The translations under genes and the position numbers were made by a program. From Curtobacterium pusillum (lineage in GTDB: Bacteria > Actinomycetota > Actinomycetes > Actinomycetales > Microbacteriaceae), in the NCBI GenBank assembly GCA_002025645.1, contig CP018783.1, forward strand, positions 2,170,001 to 2,234,000: DNA of 64,000 nt, in the 5' to 3' direction. The first letter of the stretch is position 1, and the number at the start of each line of letters is the position of its first letter. The notes beneath the pieces are model-generated. The model did no database searches. It was not told the DNA's origin and saw only the letters and a list, made by a program, of their open reading frames with translations. Shown here one piece after another: positions 55,852-63,947 of this stretch.

Positions 55852-57327
55852 CTACTGCAGGCCCTTGCCCACCCGGCTGTTCCGGCGGCTGTAGCCGAAG
55901 TAGATGACGAACCCGACCACGAGCCAGATCACGAACCGGAGCCAGGTCTCGACCTCGAGGTTGAGCATCAGCCAGAAGCACAGCACCGCCGACACGATCG
56001 GCAGCACCGGCGACCACGGCACCCGGAACGACCGCGGCGCGTCCGGCCGCGAACGACGCAGCACGATGATGCCGATCGACACCAGGACGAACGCCGACAG
56101 CGTGCCGATGTTGATCATGCCCTCGAGCTTGTCGACCGCCGTGAAGCCGGCGAGCAGCGCCACGACGACACCGGCGACGACCTGCACCCGCACGGGCGTC
56201 TGCGTCTTCGGGTTGGTCTTCGAGAACCAGCGGGGCAGCAGCCCGTCGCGGCTCATCGAGAACACGATGCGGGACAGGCCGAGCAGCAACACCATGACGA
56301 CCGTCGTCAGACCGATCAGCGAGCCGATCGCGATGATGCCGGCGGCCCAGGGTAGGCCGACGATGTCGAAGGCGGAGGCGAGGGACGGCGCGTCCTCCTG
56401 TGCGAGGCGCTGGTACGACACCATGCCGGTGATGACGACGCTCACCCCGACGTAGAGCAGTGTCACGATGCCGAGGCCGATGAAGATGCCCCGCGGCAGG
56501 GTCTTCTGCGGGTTCTCGGTCTCCTCGGCGCTGGTCGCGACGACGTCGAAGCCGATGAACGCGAAGAACACGAGCGAGGCCGCGGCGAGCAGGCCGAAGA
56601 CGCCGTACTGCGCGGGCTCGGACCCGGTGAACCAGGACACGAGCGACTGGGTCCAGACGCTGCCCTCCGCGCCCTTCGTGGGCTGCGCCGGCGGGATGAA
56701 CGGGGTGAAGTTCGCGGCCTTGACGAAGAAGGCGCCGGCGACGATGACGAACACCACGATCGCGACCTTGATGATCGTGATGACGGCCGACACCCGGCTG
56801 GACAGGCGGGTGCCGAAGGCGAGCAGCACCGTGAAGATGCCGACGATGAGCACCGGACCCCACGTGAAGCCGATCGGGCCGAGCTTGATCGTGTCGGGCA
56901 GGTCGACGCCGAACACGCCGAACGCCGTGCTGAGGTAGAGGCCCCAGTACTTCGCGATGACGGCGCTGGCGGTCAGGGTCTCGAGGATGAGGTCCCACCC
57001 GACGATCCACGCGAGCAACTCGCCCATCGTGGCGTACGTGAACGTGTACGCGGAGCCCGCGACCGGGATCGTCGAGGCGAACTCGGCGTAGCACATGATC
57101 GCGAGGCCGCACGTGACGGCGGCGAGCAGGAACGAGATGATGACGCCAGGACCGGCGAAGTTCGCGGCGGCGTTGGCGCCCACCGAGAAGATGCCGGCAC
57201 CGACCGCGACGGCGATGCCCATCGCCGCGATGTCGAAGGTCTTCAGCGACCGTTTGAGGGAGCGCCCCTTCTCCTCGGAGTCAGCGAGGGAGGCCTCGAT
57301 CGACTTGATGCGGAGCTTCGGTGCCAT
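55852..57327 (-). CDS. APC-family amino acid permease (cationic amino acid transporter type)
   Basis: A 491-residue transporter with about twelve membrane helices. The substrate-binding loop of helix 1 reads VAVGAGIFSVGA, and helix 6 is followed by GFDVVATSAEETENPQKTLP, both typical of the CAT/YfnA group. It probably imports amino acids with protons. Lying next to the lysE-lysG pair may reflect opposing import and export of basic amino acids, but this is only an inference. ATG at 57325-57327, with a candidate promoter about 60-85 bases upstream (TTGCGT, 18 bases, TACTCT). Confidence 0.9.
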   Translation of the reverse strand: MAPKLRIKSIEASLADSEEKGRSLKRSLKTFDIAAMGIAVAVGAGIFSVGANAAANFAGPGVIISFLLAAVTCGLAIMCYAEFASTIPVAGSAYTFTYATMGELLAWIVGWDLILETLTASAVIAKYWGLYLSTAFGVFGVDLPDTIKLGPIGFTWGPVLIVGIFTVLLAFGTRLSSRVSAVITIIKVAIVVFVIVAGAFFVKAANFTPFIPPAQPTKGAEGSVWTQSLVSWFTGSEPAQYGVFGLLAAASLVFFAFIGFDVVATSAEETENPQKTLPRGIFIGLGIVTLLYVGVSVVITGMVSYQRLAQEDAPSLASAFDIVGLPWAAGIIAIGSLIGLTTVVMVLLLGLSRIVFSMSRDGLLPRWFSKTNPKTQTPVRVQVVAGVVVALLAGFTAVDKLEGMINIGTLSAFVLVSIGIIVLRRSRPDAPRSFRVPWSPVLPIVSAVLCFWLMLNLEVETWLRFVIWLVVGFVIYFGYSRRNSRVGKGLQ

Positions 57328-57453
57328 GGGGTGGTTCCCGTCATCGGCTGGCGGCGGACCCCGCGAGAGTACTGGTGTACCAACCCGTCACGCAAATACC
57401 GCGGATGGGTGCGGTCCGGCGCTGCGGCGCGCGGCTGCGCGTCCGGTGACCGC

Positions 57454-57473
57454 CTGGAGGCGCGGCTCGGCTC
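57454..57473 (+). repeat. Dispersed element, extended single copy at a gene end
   Basis: CTGGAGGCGCGGCTCGGCTC is identical over 20 bases to 5818-5837. Its last two bases belong to the stop codon of the HAD gene (57472-57474), so the element abuts a gene end. Confidence 0.8.
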
Positions 57474-58353
57474 AGGCGGTCCGGCGCCAGTCCGACAGGA
57501 ACCGCGCTCCGGCGTCGTCGTGGATCACGCCGTCGGGTGCGGTGAGCACCGGGTACGGCGTCGCCGGGACCCCGTCGGACGGGCGGACGTCGACGTGCGC
57601 CACCTCGTGCCCCTGCGCGTGGAGCCAGTCCGCCATCGCGTAGTCGCTCCGGGAGTCACCCATCGTGCGCCAGGCCAGCGGCAGCTCGCCGTCCTGCGCG
57701 AGGAGCTCGAGGGAGCGCTCGGCCCCCATGTCCTTGCCGCTGCGGTCCGACTCCACGTCGGTCGAGATGATCGTCGGGTCGATGCGCCACTGCACGGCGC
57801 CGTCGACGTCCGGGCGGACGTCGTCGAGCCGGCGGACACCGAGCCCCCGGCGCTGGAGCGCGGCCGTCGCCCGCTCGTCGAACTCCGGCTGGCGGGCGAG
57901 GTACGTCGCGTTCGGCACCTCGACCCGCTGCTCGATCGAGACCATCGCGCGCTTCGTCTCGTCGAAGAACACCAGGTCGGCGTACTCGTCGCGCACGAGC
58001 TCGCGCATCTCGTCGGCGTAGTCGCGGGGCAGCGCGAGGTCCTCGGCGACGGTGAGCTCACCCATGCCGCCCTCGTACTGCGGGCCGATCGAGCACCACA
58101 CGGCACCCTTCTCGCACACGGCGTGCACCCGACCGCCTGCCGCGAGTCCCCCGGCGAGGAGCGGCCCCACCACCTCTTGCCGGATGAACGCGTCGCTCCG
58201 GCCGGTGTTGAACACGACGGGGATGCCCTCGGCGGCGAGCGCCACGAGGTCCTCGACGATGCTCGGGATCGCGATGGTGCGGGAGACGGGGCTGGCGATG
58301 GGGCCGTCGACGTCGAGCAGGAGTCCGAGACGTGGTGCGTTCACGACGTCCAT
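57472..58353 (-). CDS. HAD-superfamily phosphatase
   Basis: A 293-residue HAD hydrolase with a C2-type cap. Motif I is LLLDVDGPIAS (nucleophile Asp and second Asp), motif II NTGRS, motif III with Lys in SGKDMGAERSL and motif IV GDSRSDYAMADWL. The layout resembles Cof/sucrose-phosphatase-like enzymes; the substrate is unknown. ATG at 58351-58353. It lies 17 bases after the alpha/beta hydrolase stop in the same direction. Confidence 0.88.
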   Translation of the reverse strand: MDVVNAPRLGLLLDVDGPIASPVSRTIAIPSIVEDLVALAAEGIPVVFNTGRSDAFIRQEVVGPLLAGGLAAGGRVHAVCEKGAVWCSIGPQYEGGMGELTVAEDLALPRDYADEMRELVRDEYADLVFFDETKRAMVSIEQRVEVPNATYLARQPEFDERATAALQRRGLGVRRLDDVRPDVDGAVQWRIDPTIISTDVESDRSGKDMGAERSLELLAQDGELPLAWRTMGDSRSDYAMADWLHAQGHEVAHVDVRPSDGVPATPYPVLTAPDGVIHDDAGARFLSDWRRTA

Positions 58354-58370
58354 CCTCGCAGCCCCGGAGA

Positions 58371-59189
58371 TCAGCCGCGCGCCGCAGTCCGGGCGAGGAA
58401 CCGGTCGAGGACGTGCCCGATCGCCTCGGGCTCAGGCACGTGTCCCTGACCGGGGACCTCGGTGTACTCCGAACCGGGGACGGCGTCGACGACCGCGCGG
58501 GATGCCTGCCGCATCCACTCCAGGCCGTCGCCGCCGGCACCGACGAGCACGGGCACGCCGACCGCCGCCGCGACCCGTTCCGGGATCGCGAGGCCGTTCA
58601 GCACCCGGACGTCACGGCTCAGCACGTGCGCGTCGACCACGAGTGACCGCCAGAGCGCACCCTTCAGACGGAGCGCGGTGATCTGCCCCATCGGCACGCC
58701 GAGCACGTGGGCCAGGAACGCGCGGACGGCCTGCGCGCGACGCCCGACCGCCACGTGCTCGTCGAGGAGGTCGGCGAACACGACGTCGTCGGCGTGCGGA
58801 TCGACGGTCGCGCGGTACGGCGGCTCCCAGAGCACTGCGGCGTCGAGCGGGACCCCGCCGGCGAGGCCGTGCAGGACGACGCCCGCGCCGACGCACAGGC
58901 CGAGCGCCGAGACGGGTCCGTCCACGCTGGCGACGACGGCGGCGAGGTCCTCGACCTCACGGTCGATCGACCACGGTTCGGTGTCCCCACTGGCCCCGCG
59001 ACCGCGTCGGTCGTACGTGACGACCCGGTAGCGGTCGCGCAGGGTGTCGGCGAGGCCGGTGAGGTACGGCGTGCCGTGGTGGTCGAAGGCGCCGCCCACC
59101 ACGACGAGCGCGGGACCGGTGCCGGCGTCGGACACGGCGATCACCGTTCCGTCGGCGGAGACGACCGTGCGGTCGACGTGCTGGTCCAT
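58371..59189 (-). CDS. Alpha/beta hydrolase with a cysteine in the nucleophile elbow
   Basis: A 272-residue alpha/beta hydrolase. The oxyanion region is VVVGGAFDHHG, followed by YRVVTYDRRGRGASGDT. The nucleophile elbow reads ALGLCVGAGVVL, with Cys where most family members have Ser. The late His is in PGQGHVPEPEAIGHVL. Cys nucleophiles occur in dienelactone hydrolases, but the rest does not look like that group. ATG at 59187-59189 with GAGGAA upstream; a longer frame exists but lacks a ribosome site. Confidence 0.85.
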   Translation of the reverse strand: MDQHVDRTVVSADGTVIAVSDAGTGPALVVVGGAFDHHGTPYLTGLADTLRDRYRVVTYDRRGRGASGDTEPWSIDREVEDLAAVVASVDGPVSALGLCVGAGVVLHGLAGGVPLDAAVLWEPPYRATVDPHADDVVFADLLDEHVAVGRRAQAVRAFLAHVLGVPMGQITALRLKGALWRSLVVDAHVLSRDVRVLNGLAIPERVAAAVGVPVLVGAGGDGLEWMRQASRAVVDAVPGSEYTEVPGQGHVPEPEAIGHVLDRFLARTAARG

Positions 59190-59337
59190 GGGTTCCTCGA
59201 AGGTGGTTCGACCGCGTTGCATCGCAGGCGTCGGGTCCTTCGGGTCTGGTCCTGGCGGGTCGGTTGTGTCGAGCATGACAGCCTGGAGCGCTCCCGTCGA
59301 CACCCGCAACCAGGGGGAGAACACCGGGTCGTCGTGG

Positions 59338-59598
59338 TCAGCGTTCCCGGTAGATCTCGCGTCGGTGCCCAGCGTTCACGACGACCACCACCAGCCGACC
59401 GTCGTCGATCTCGTAGATCAGGCGGTAGTCGCCCGACCGGACCCGCCAACCCGGCCGGTTCACGAGCTTCCGAGCTGCTGGCGGTCGGGGGTGCTCGGCG
59501 AGGATCGCAAGGAGTCCCTCGATCCGCCGACGGCCGTCGGGTGGGAGCTTGCGGATGACACGTTGCGCGGACGGGATGACCTCGACCGACCAGGTCAT
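59338..59598 (-). CDS. relE: RelE-type toxin
   Basis: An 86-residue RelE/ParE-superfamily toxin. VEVIPSAQRVIRKLPPDGRR at the start, then RKLVNRPGWRVRSGDYRLIY and VVVVVNAGHRREIYRER, are the standard RelE strand and basic pattern; the C-terminal RREIYR is the usual ending. It would cut mRNA on the ribosome. The ATG overlaps the antitoxin stop by 4 bases (ATGA). Confidence 0.92.
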   Translation of the reverse strand: MTWSVEVIPSAQRVIRKLPPDGRRRIEGLLAILAEHPRPPAARKLVNRPGWRVRSGDYRLIYEIDDGRLVVVVVNAGHRREIYRER

Positions 59599-59855
59599 CC
59601 CATGCCGAGTTCGCGCTTGAGGTCCTCCCACTTGATGTTCTCGCCGCCGATGCGCTCGCTCTCCGCGATGGCTTCGTCGTACGCGATCAAGTCGTCGAGG
59701 TCCTCGGCCGCCTCGAGCAGACGGTCGAGGATGTCCGCGTCCACCACGGCCGCGACTCGCTTGTTGCGCCGCGTCAGGTAGACGGGCTCGTGCCGGGCGT
59801 CGTCGATGATCGACGCCAGACGGCTGCGCGCTTCGGAGATCGACACTTCGCTCAC
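59595..59855 (-). CDS. Phd/YefM-type antitoxin
   Basis: An 86-residue antitoxin: EVSISEARSRLASIIDDARH and PVYLTRRNKRVAAVVDADIL form the Phd DNA-binding fold; the acidic C-terminus (DLDDLIAYDEAIAESERIGG) binds the toxin. The GTG start at 59853-59855 has TAGAAT six bases upstream and no ribosome site, so the operon is probably leaderless. It should repress its own promoter through the two TGTACA boxes. Confidence 0.92.
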   Translation of the reverse strand: MSEVSISEARSRLASIIDDARHEPVYLTRRNKRVAAVVDADILDRLLEAAEDLDDLIAYDEAIAESERIGGENIKWEDLKRELGMG

Positions 59856-59856
59856 C

Positions 59857-59881
59857 TGTACATTCTAGAGCGTTTTGTACA
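59857..59881 (-). promoter_or_regulatory. Operator and -10 of the toxin-antitoxin operon
   Basis: Two copies of the palindrome TGTACA (59857-59862 and 59876-59881) are 13 bases apart. The -10 TAGAAT (minus strand, 59862-59867) lies between them and is six bases before the GTG start. Confidence 0.6.
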
Positions 59882-59883
59882 AC

Positions 59884-60396
59884 TCAGACCAGCGCCGTCG
59901 TGCCGACCGACTCCCGCTCGAGCAGCGCCCGCTTGACGTCGAGCCCCCACGCGAAGCCGCCGAGCGTGCCGTCCGTCCGGAGCACGCGGTGGCACGGCAC
60001 GAACAACGCCGGAGCGTTCCGGGCGCACACGCTCGCTGCGGCCCGCACGGCGTCGGGCCGACCCATCGCCGCCGCGAACTCGGTGTACGTCAGGACCGCT
60101 CCAGCCGGGATCAGCCGCAGCTGCCGCCAGCCCTCGGCGAAGAGCTCGGTGCCGAACTGCCGAACCGGCACCTGCATGGCGTGCTCGACCTCGCCCCCGT
60201 AGAAGGCGTCGACCGCCTCGGCCGAGGCCACTCGGCCGTCGGCGATGCGCTCGGGCCGGTACTTGTCGGCGAGCCGGCCGAGGATGCGGTCGACGGAGTC
60301 GGTCCACCCCGAGGCGAGCACCCGGCCCTGTGCGTCCTCGAGCACGGTGAAGGGCCCGTCCGGGGTGTCCAGCGTCTGGATCGTTGCGTCGGTCAT
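59884..60396 (-). CDS. ogt: O6-methylguanine-DNA methyltransferase
   Basis: A 170-residue Ogt/MGMT suicide repair protein. The acceptor motif PCHRVLRTDGTLGGFAWG holds the reactive Cys. PAGAVLTYTEFAAAMGRPDAVRAA is the DNA-binding helix region with the arginine finger context. ATG at 60394-60396 overlaps the stop of the ada-alkA gene by 4 bases, so both repair proteins are made together. Confidence 0.95.
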   Translation of the reverse strand: MTDATIQTLDTPDGPFTVLEDAQGRVLASGWTDSVDRILGRLADKYRPERIADGRVASAEAVDAFYGGEVEHAMQVPVRQFGTELFAEGWRQLRLIPAGAVLTYTEFAAAMGRPDAVRAAASVCARNAPALFVPCHRVLRTDGTLGGFAWGLDVKRALLERESVGTTALV

Positions 60397-61973
60397 CGTT
60401 CGTCCTTCCGAGCGGACTGTGCCGCAGTCGTCATGTGTGCCGTACCGGCCGTCGCGATCGCGCGGTCGATGATCGGTCGCCAGCAGTGCATCGTCAGGTA
60501 GCTCCGCCACGGCGCCACCTGCTCCGACCATAGGGAGAGCTCGCGCGCCGTCCCGGGCAGCCCGAGTTCCTGTGCACCGTTGCGCACGGCGAGGTCGCTG
60601 TGGAGGAACACGTCCGGGTGGTGGCGGACCCGGAGCGCCACGTAGTCGGCCGTCCAGGGACCGATGCCCTTCACCGCCAGGAGCCCGGCACGCAGCTCGT
60701 CGAGGGACTGCCCACCGTCGACGACGAGCGACCCGTCGGCGAGCGCGCCGGCGACCCGGATGATGGTGTCCACCCGGGCTGCCGGGCCGCGCAGGACCTC
60801 GTGCCCCCGTTCGGCGATCGTCGCCGCGCGAGGGAAGAGCAGCCCGCCGTCGAGCACCGTGGCGGGCACGGGCGTCCCGAGCACCGCGACCAGCCGGCTC
60901 TGCGCGGTCCGGGCCGCCGCGACGGAGACCTGCTGGCCGATGAGCGTGCGGAACACGATCTCGTGCGGGTCCACGGCGCCGGGGAGCCGGATGCCGGGGA
61001 CGCGTTCGACCGCGCCGGCCAGCGCGGGCACCGCCCCGAGGACCGCGTCGACGGCAGCTGGGTCGGCGTCGAGGTCGAAGTACGACCGCACCCGCGCGAC
61101 CAGTGTCGGCAGGTCGGAGAGGTCGGTGACCCGGACGCGCAGGTCGATCCCGGTGCCGCGACCAGGCGCCCTGGAGCCGACCGCCCCGGTGTCCGCAGCC
61201 GACGCGCTGAACCAGGCCGGGCCTCCAGGCAGGTCCAGCACCCGCCCGTACGACGTGACGCGCCCCGAGGCGTCCGTGCCCACCTGTTCCGTGCCCGGCA
61301 GGGCGTGCAACGCGTGCCAGTCGAGCAGACCCTGTGCGTCGAACGGCGCCCGGGCCGGCAGGTGCACGTGCAGTGCGCCGTCCCCGACCGGCCGAACCAC
61401 CCGTCGGGCGCGGAGCTCGGAAGGGGTGACGGCGAAGACCTCGCGGACGGTGTCGTTGAACTGGCGGACGCTCGCGAACCCGGCGGCGAACGCGACGTCG
61501 GCGATCGGCAGGTCCGACGACGTCAGCAGACTGCGGGCGGTCTGCGCACGGTGCGCCCGGCTGAGCGCCTTGGGTCCGGCGCCGAGCTCGGCGGTCATGA
61601 TGCGGTTCAGCTGTCGCTCCGAGTACCCGACGCGGGCGGCGAGTCCCGGGACGCCGTCGCGTTCGACGACCCCGTCGAGGACGAGGCGCATGGCGCGTCC
61701 GGCAACGTCCTCGCGCAGGTCCCACTCTGGGCTGCCCGGCGTTGCCTCTGGGAGGCAGCGCTTGCAGGCGCGGAAGCCGGCGAGGTGCGCCGCCGCGCTG
61801 GTCCGGTAGAAGGTGACGCCGGACTCCCTGGGGGTCCTGGCGGGGCACGACGGGCGGCAGTAGACGCCGGTGGAGTGCACGGCGGTGACGAACTGGCCGT
61901 CGAACCGGGCGTCGCGGGAGGCGACGACCCGGTAGCGCTCGGCGTGCAGCGCGTCGGTTCCGGGGGTGGACAT
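60393..61973 (-). CDS. alkA: Ada-AlkA fusion: methylphosphotriester sensor, AraC regulator and 3-methyladenine glycosylase
   Basis: A 526-residue fusion. Residues 10-75 are the Ada zinc domain with four Cys (YCRPSCPART and ACKRCLPEA). Residues 90-185 are an AraC-type DNA-binding domain (ARVGYSERQLNRIMTAELGA, IADVAFAAGFASVRQFNDTV). The C-terminal 320 residues are AlkA: IGQQVSVAAARTAQSRL, the helix-hairpin-helix VKGIGPWTADYVALR and the catalytic Asp in HSDLAVRNG. It senses methylated phosphates, activates genes and removes alkylated bases. The methyltransferase part of Ada is the separate ogt gene next to it. Confidence 0.94.
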   Translation of the reverse strand: MSTPGTDALHAERYRVVASRDARFDGQFVTAVHSTGVYCRPSCPARTPRESGVTFYRTSAAAHLAGFRACKRCLPEATPGSPEWDLREDVAGRAMRLVLDGVVERDGVPGLAARVGYSERQLNRIMTAELGAGPKALSRAHRAQTARSLLTSSDLPIADVAFAAGFASVRQFNDTVREVFAVTPSELRARRVVRPVGDGALHVHLPARAPFDAQGLLDWHALHALPGTEQVGTDASGRVTSYGRVLDLPGGPAWFSASAADTGAVGSRAPGRGTGIDLRVRVTDLSDLPTLVARVRSYFDLDADPAAVDAVLGAVPALAGAVERVPGIRLPGAVDPHEIVFRTLIGQQVSVAAARTAQSRLVAVLGTPVPATVLDGGLLFPRAATIAERGHEVLRGPAARVDTIIRVAGALADGSLVVDGGQSLDELRAGLLAVKGIGPWTADYVALRVRHHPDVFLHSDLAVRNGAQELGLPGTARELSLWSEQVAPWRSYLTMHCWRPIIDRAIATAGTAHMTTAAQSARKDER

Positions 61974-62036
61974 GGGTCCAGCCTGACACGGGTCGCCGAC
62001 ATCGACTGGCGGAAATCGGACGGGGCAGCGGACGTC

Positions 62037-62048
62037 ATGGAGGCACGG
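62037..62048 (+). repeat. Dispersed element core (11 of 12) before the MOSC gene
   Basis: ATGGAGGCACGG differs from the core only at the first base. It lies just upstream of the -10 of the MOSC gene. Confidence 0.4.
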
Positions 62049-62062
62049 CTAGCGTGGGGCGG

Positions 62063-62635
62063 GTGACCCCAGTGGACGACGTGGCCGGCCCCGGCGACCT
62101 GCCGTACCGCACCGATGTCGAGATCGCGCTGCTCCTGGTGTCCCGGCGGCACCGGTACGAGGGGCGGCCGGCCGACGGCGCTCTGCCGGTCCGTGCGGAC
62201 GACCCGGACGAACTGCGCGACCACGTCGAGCTCCGCGCCGGGCTCGGCATCGTCGGGGACCGCTACTTCGCCTCCCGGGCGCACGTGCACGCCTCGGTGA
62301 CGGTGATCGGTCTCGAGTCGCTCGAGGCCGTCGGGGCCGAACTGGGCGTCGTCGTCGACCCGGTTGCGACCCGGCGGAACGTGTTCCTCCGTGGCGCCGA
62401 CGTGGAGGCGCTCCGGGGCGAACCGTTCTCCCTGCAGAGCCCCGACGGCGAACCCGTCCTGTTCCGCGGGTACCGGCCGGCGAACCCGTGCGCGTGGATG
62501 GACCACGAGGTCGCGCCGGGCGCGTTCCAGGCGATGCGGGCGCGGGCCGGGGTGCGGTGCGACCCGGAGTCCGACGGCGTGCTCACCCTCGGTCCCGCGG
62601 TGCTCAGCACGGCCCGCCCGGTCGCGCTCGACTGA
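62063..62635 (+). CDS. MOSC-domain-like protein
   Basis: A 190-residue protein of the MOSC type, related to the C-terminal domain of molybdenum-cofactor sulfurase. Seen: LVSRRHRYEGRPADG, GLGIVGDRYFASRAHVHASV and the conserved Cys in YRPANPCAWMDHEV. Such proteins carry sulfur or help reduce N-hydroxylated compounds. GTG at 62063 has TAGCGT seven bases upstream and no ribosome site (leaderless); a GTG at 62054 overlaps that box and is less likely. It is divergent from ada-alkA. Confidence 0.82.
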   Translation: MTPVDDVAGPGDLPYRTDVEIALLLVSRRHRYEGRPADGALPVRADDPDELRDHVELRAGLGIVGDRYFASRAHVHASVTVIGLESLEAVGAELGVVVDPVATRRNVFLRGADVEALRGEPFSLQSPDGEPVLFRGYRPANPCAWMDHEVAPGAFQAMRARAGVRCDPESDGVLTLGPAVLSTARPVALD

Positions 62636-62651
62636 GTGCGTTCGGCGCTTG

Positions 62652-63194
62652 CTAGGCGGTGAGCGCCGACTCGATCGCGTCGACGAACGCCGGGAGGTCG
62701 TCGGGATTCCGGGACGTGATGAGCCCGCCGTCCACCTGGACCTCTCGGTCGACCCACTCGGCGCCGGCGTTCCGCAGGTCGCTCTGCAGGGACGGGAACG
62801 AGGTGATCGTCTTCCCCGACACCACGCCGGCCTCGATGAGGGTCCACGGGCCGTGGCAGATCGCCGCGACGGGCGTCCCCGCCTCGACGAAGGCCGAGAC
62901 GAGCGCGACCGCCTGCTGATCGGTGCGCAGGGTGTCGGCGTTGATCGTGCCGCCGGGCACGACGAGTGCGTCGAACGACCCCGCGTTGACACCGGCGATG
63001 GTGGTGTCCGGCTCGAGGGTCTTCCCCGGGTCCTTGTCCCCGACGAGGGTCTGGATCGAACCGGTCTCCTGCGCCGCCACCGTCACGGTCGCACCGCGCT
63101 CACGCAGCTGGTCGACCGGGACGACGATCTCGTCCTGCTCGACCCCGTAGTTCGTCGCGATGACGAGGATCTTCTTGCCGTCGAGGGCTGCCAT
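62652..63194 (-). CDS. DJ-1/PfpI family protein
   Basis: A 180-residue protein of the PfpI/YhbO class. The nucleophile elbow is VAAICHGPWTL (Cys and adjacent His), with FDALVVPGGTINADTL before it and the acidic residue in VVPVDQLRERG. Bacterial members are general stress proteins, some described as glyoxalases or deglycases. ATG at 63192-63194 with GGAGCG upstream. It ends 16 bases past the convergent MOSC stop. Confidence 0.92.
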   Translation of the reverse strand: MAALDGKKILVIATNYGVEQDEIVVPVDQLRERGATVTVAAQETGSIQTLVGDKDPGKTLEPDTTIAGVNAGSFDALVVPGGTINADTLRTDQQAVALVSAFVEAGTPVAAICHGPWTLIEAGVVSGKTITSFPSLQSDLRNAGAEWVDREVQVDGGLITSRNPDDLPAFVDAIESALTA

Positions 63195-63283
63195 GGTCGC
63201 TCCTTCCGCGGCCCGGTCGTTCCGGACGCACCGTCCACGGTGGCCGGGCGACGCTGGACGTGTCCGCAGGACGGAGCCGGTGC

Positions 63284-63937
63284 TCAGCCGCGGATGCGGA
63301 AAGCGGACCCTTCGGCCTCGACGGTGATGCCGTCGTACCCCGTGACGCGGTAGAGCCCCGCGGTGACGTCGGCCTCGAGCGCACCGACGACGACCGTGGT
63401 GGCACCGGAGGCGATCGCGGCCTCGAGCCCGGCGGGGGCGTCCTCGAAGGCGGCGCACTCCGCCGGGTCCACCCCGAGCAGGGCCGCACCACGGAGGTAC
63501 CCGTCGGGGTGCGGTTTGCCGTGGTCGACGTCCTCGGAGGCGACGAGCGCCTCGGGCACGTGCACCCCGGCGGCCCGCATCCGGTTCACGGCCAGGTCGC
63601 GCGGCGCACTCGTGACGAGGGCGACCGGCACCCCGGCGTCGACCAGGCGGGACACGAACGCGGCGGCACCAGGGACCTCGAGGATCCCGTCGACGTTGTC
63701 CACCTCGGCCGCGATCATCTCGTCGACGATCCGGTGCTGCTCGGCCTCGTCGAGGTCCGGCAGGAAGTGCCGCACGGTGTCGATCGTCTGGCGGCCGTGC
63801 GAGAACGCGAGGATCGTCTGCGGATCGAGGCCGTGCCGCTGGCCGAACCCGGTCCAGGCGGCCTCGACCACGGCGGTCGAGTCGACGAGCGTCCCGTCCA
63901 TGTCGAAGAGGACCCCGGACGCCACGATGTCGATCAC
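63284..63937 (-). CDS. HAD-IA sugar-phosphatase-like protein
   Basis: A 217-residue HAD hydrolase with C1 cap. Motif I LFDMDGTLVDST, motif II VALVTSAPRD, motif III Lys in HGKPHPDGYL and motif IV AFEDAPAGLEAA are all intact, close to sugar-phosphate phosphatases and beta-phosphoglucomutase. The GTG start at 63935-63937 has only a weak ribosome site. It lies 89 bases upstream of the DJ-1 gene in the same direction. Confidence 0.92.
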   Translation of the reverse strand: MIDIVASGVLFDMDGTLVDSTAVVEAAWTGFGQRHGLDPQTILAFSHGRQTIDTVRHFLPDLDEAEQHRIVDEMIAAEVDNVDGILEVPGAAAFVSRLVDAGVPVALVTSAPRDLAVNRMRAAGVHVPEALVASEDVDHGKPHPDGYLRGAALLGVDPAECAAFEDAPAGLEAAIASGATTVVVGALEADVTAGLYRVTGYDGITVEAEGSAFRIRG

Positions 63938-63947
63938 GGGCCCGACC

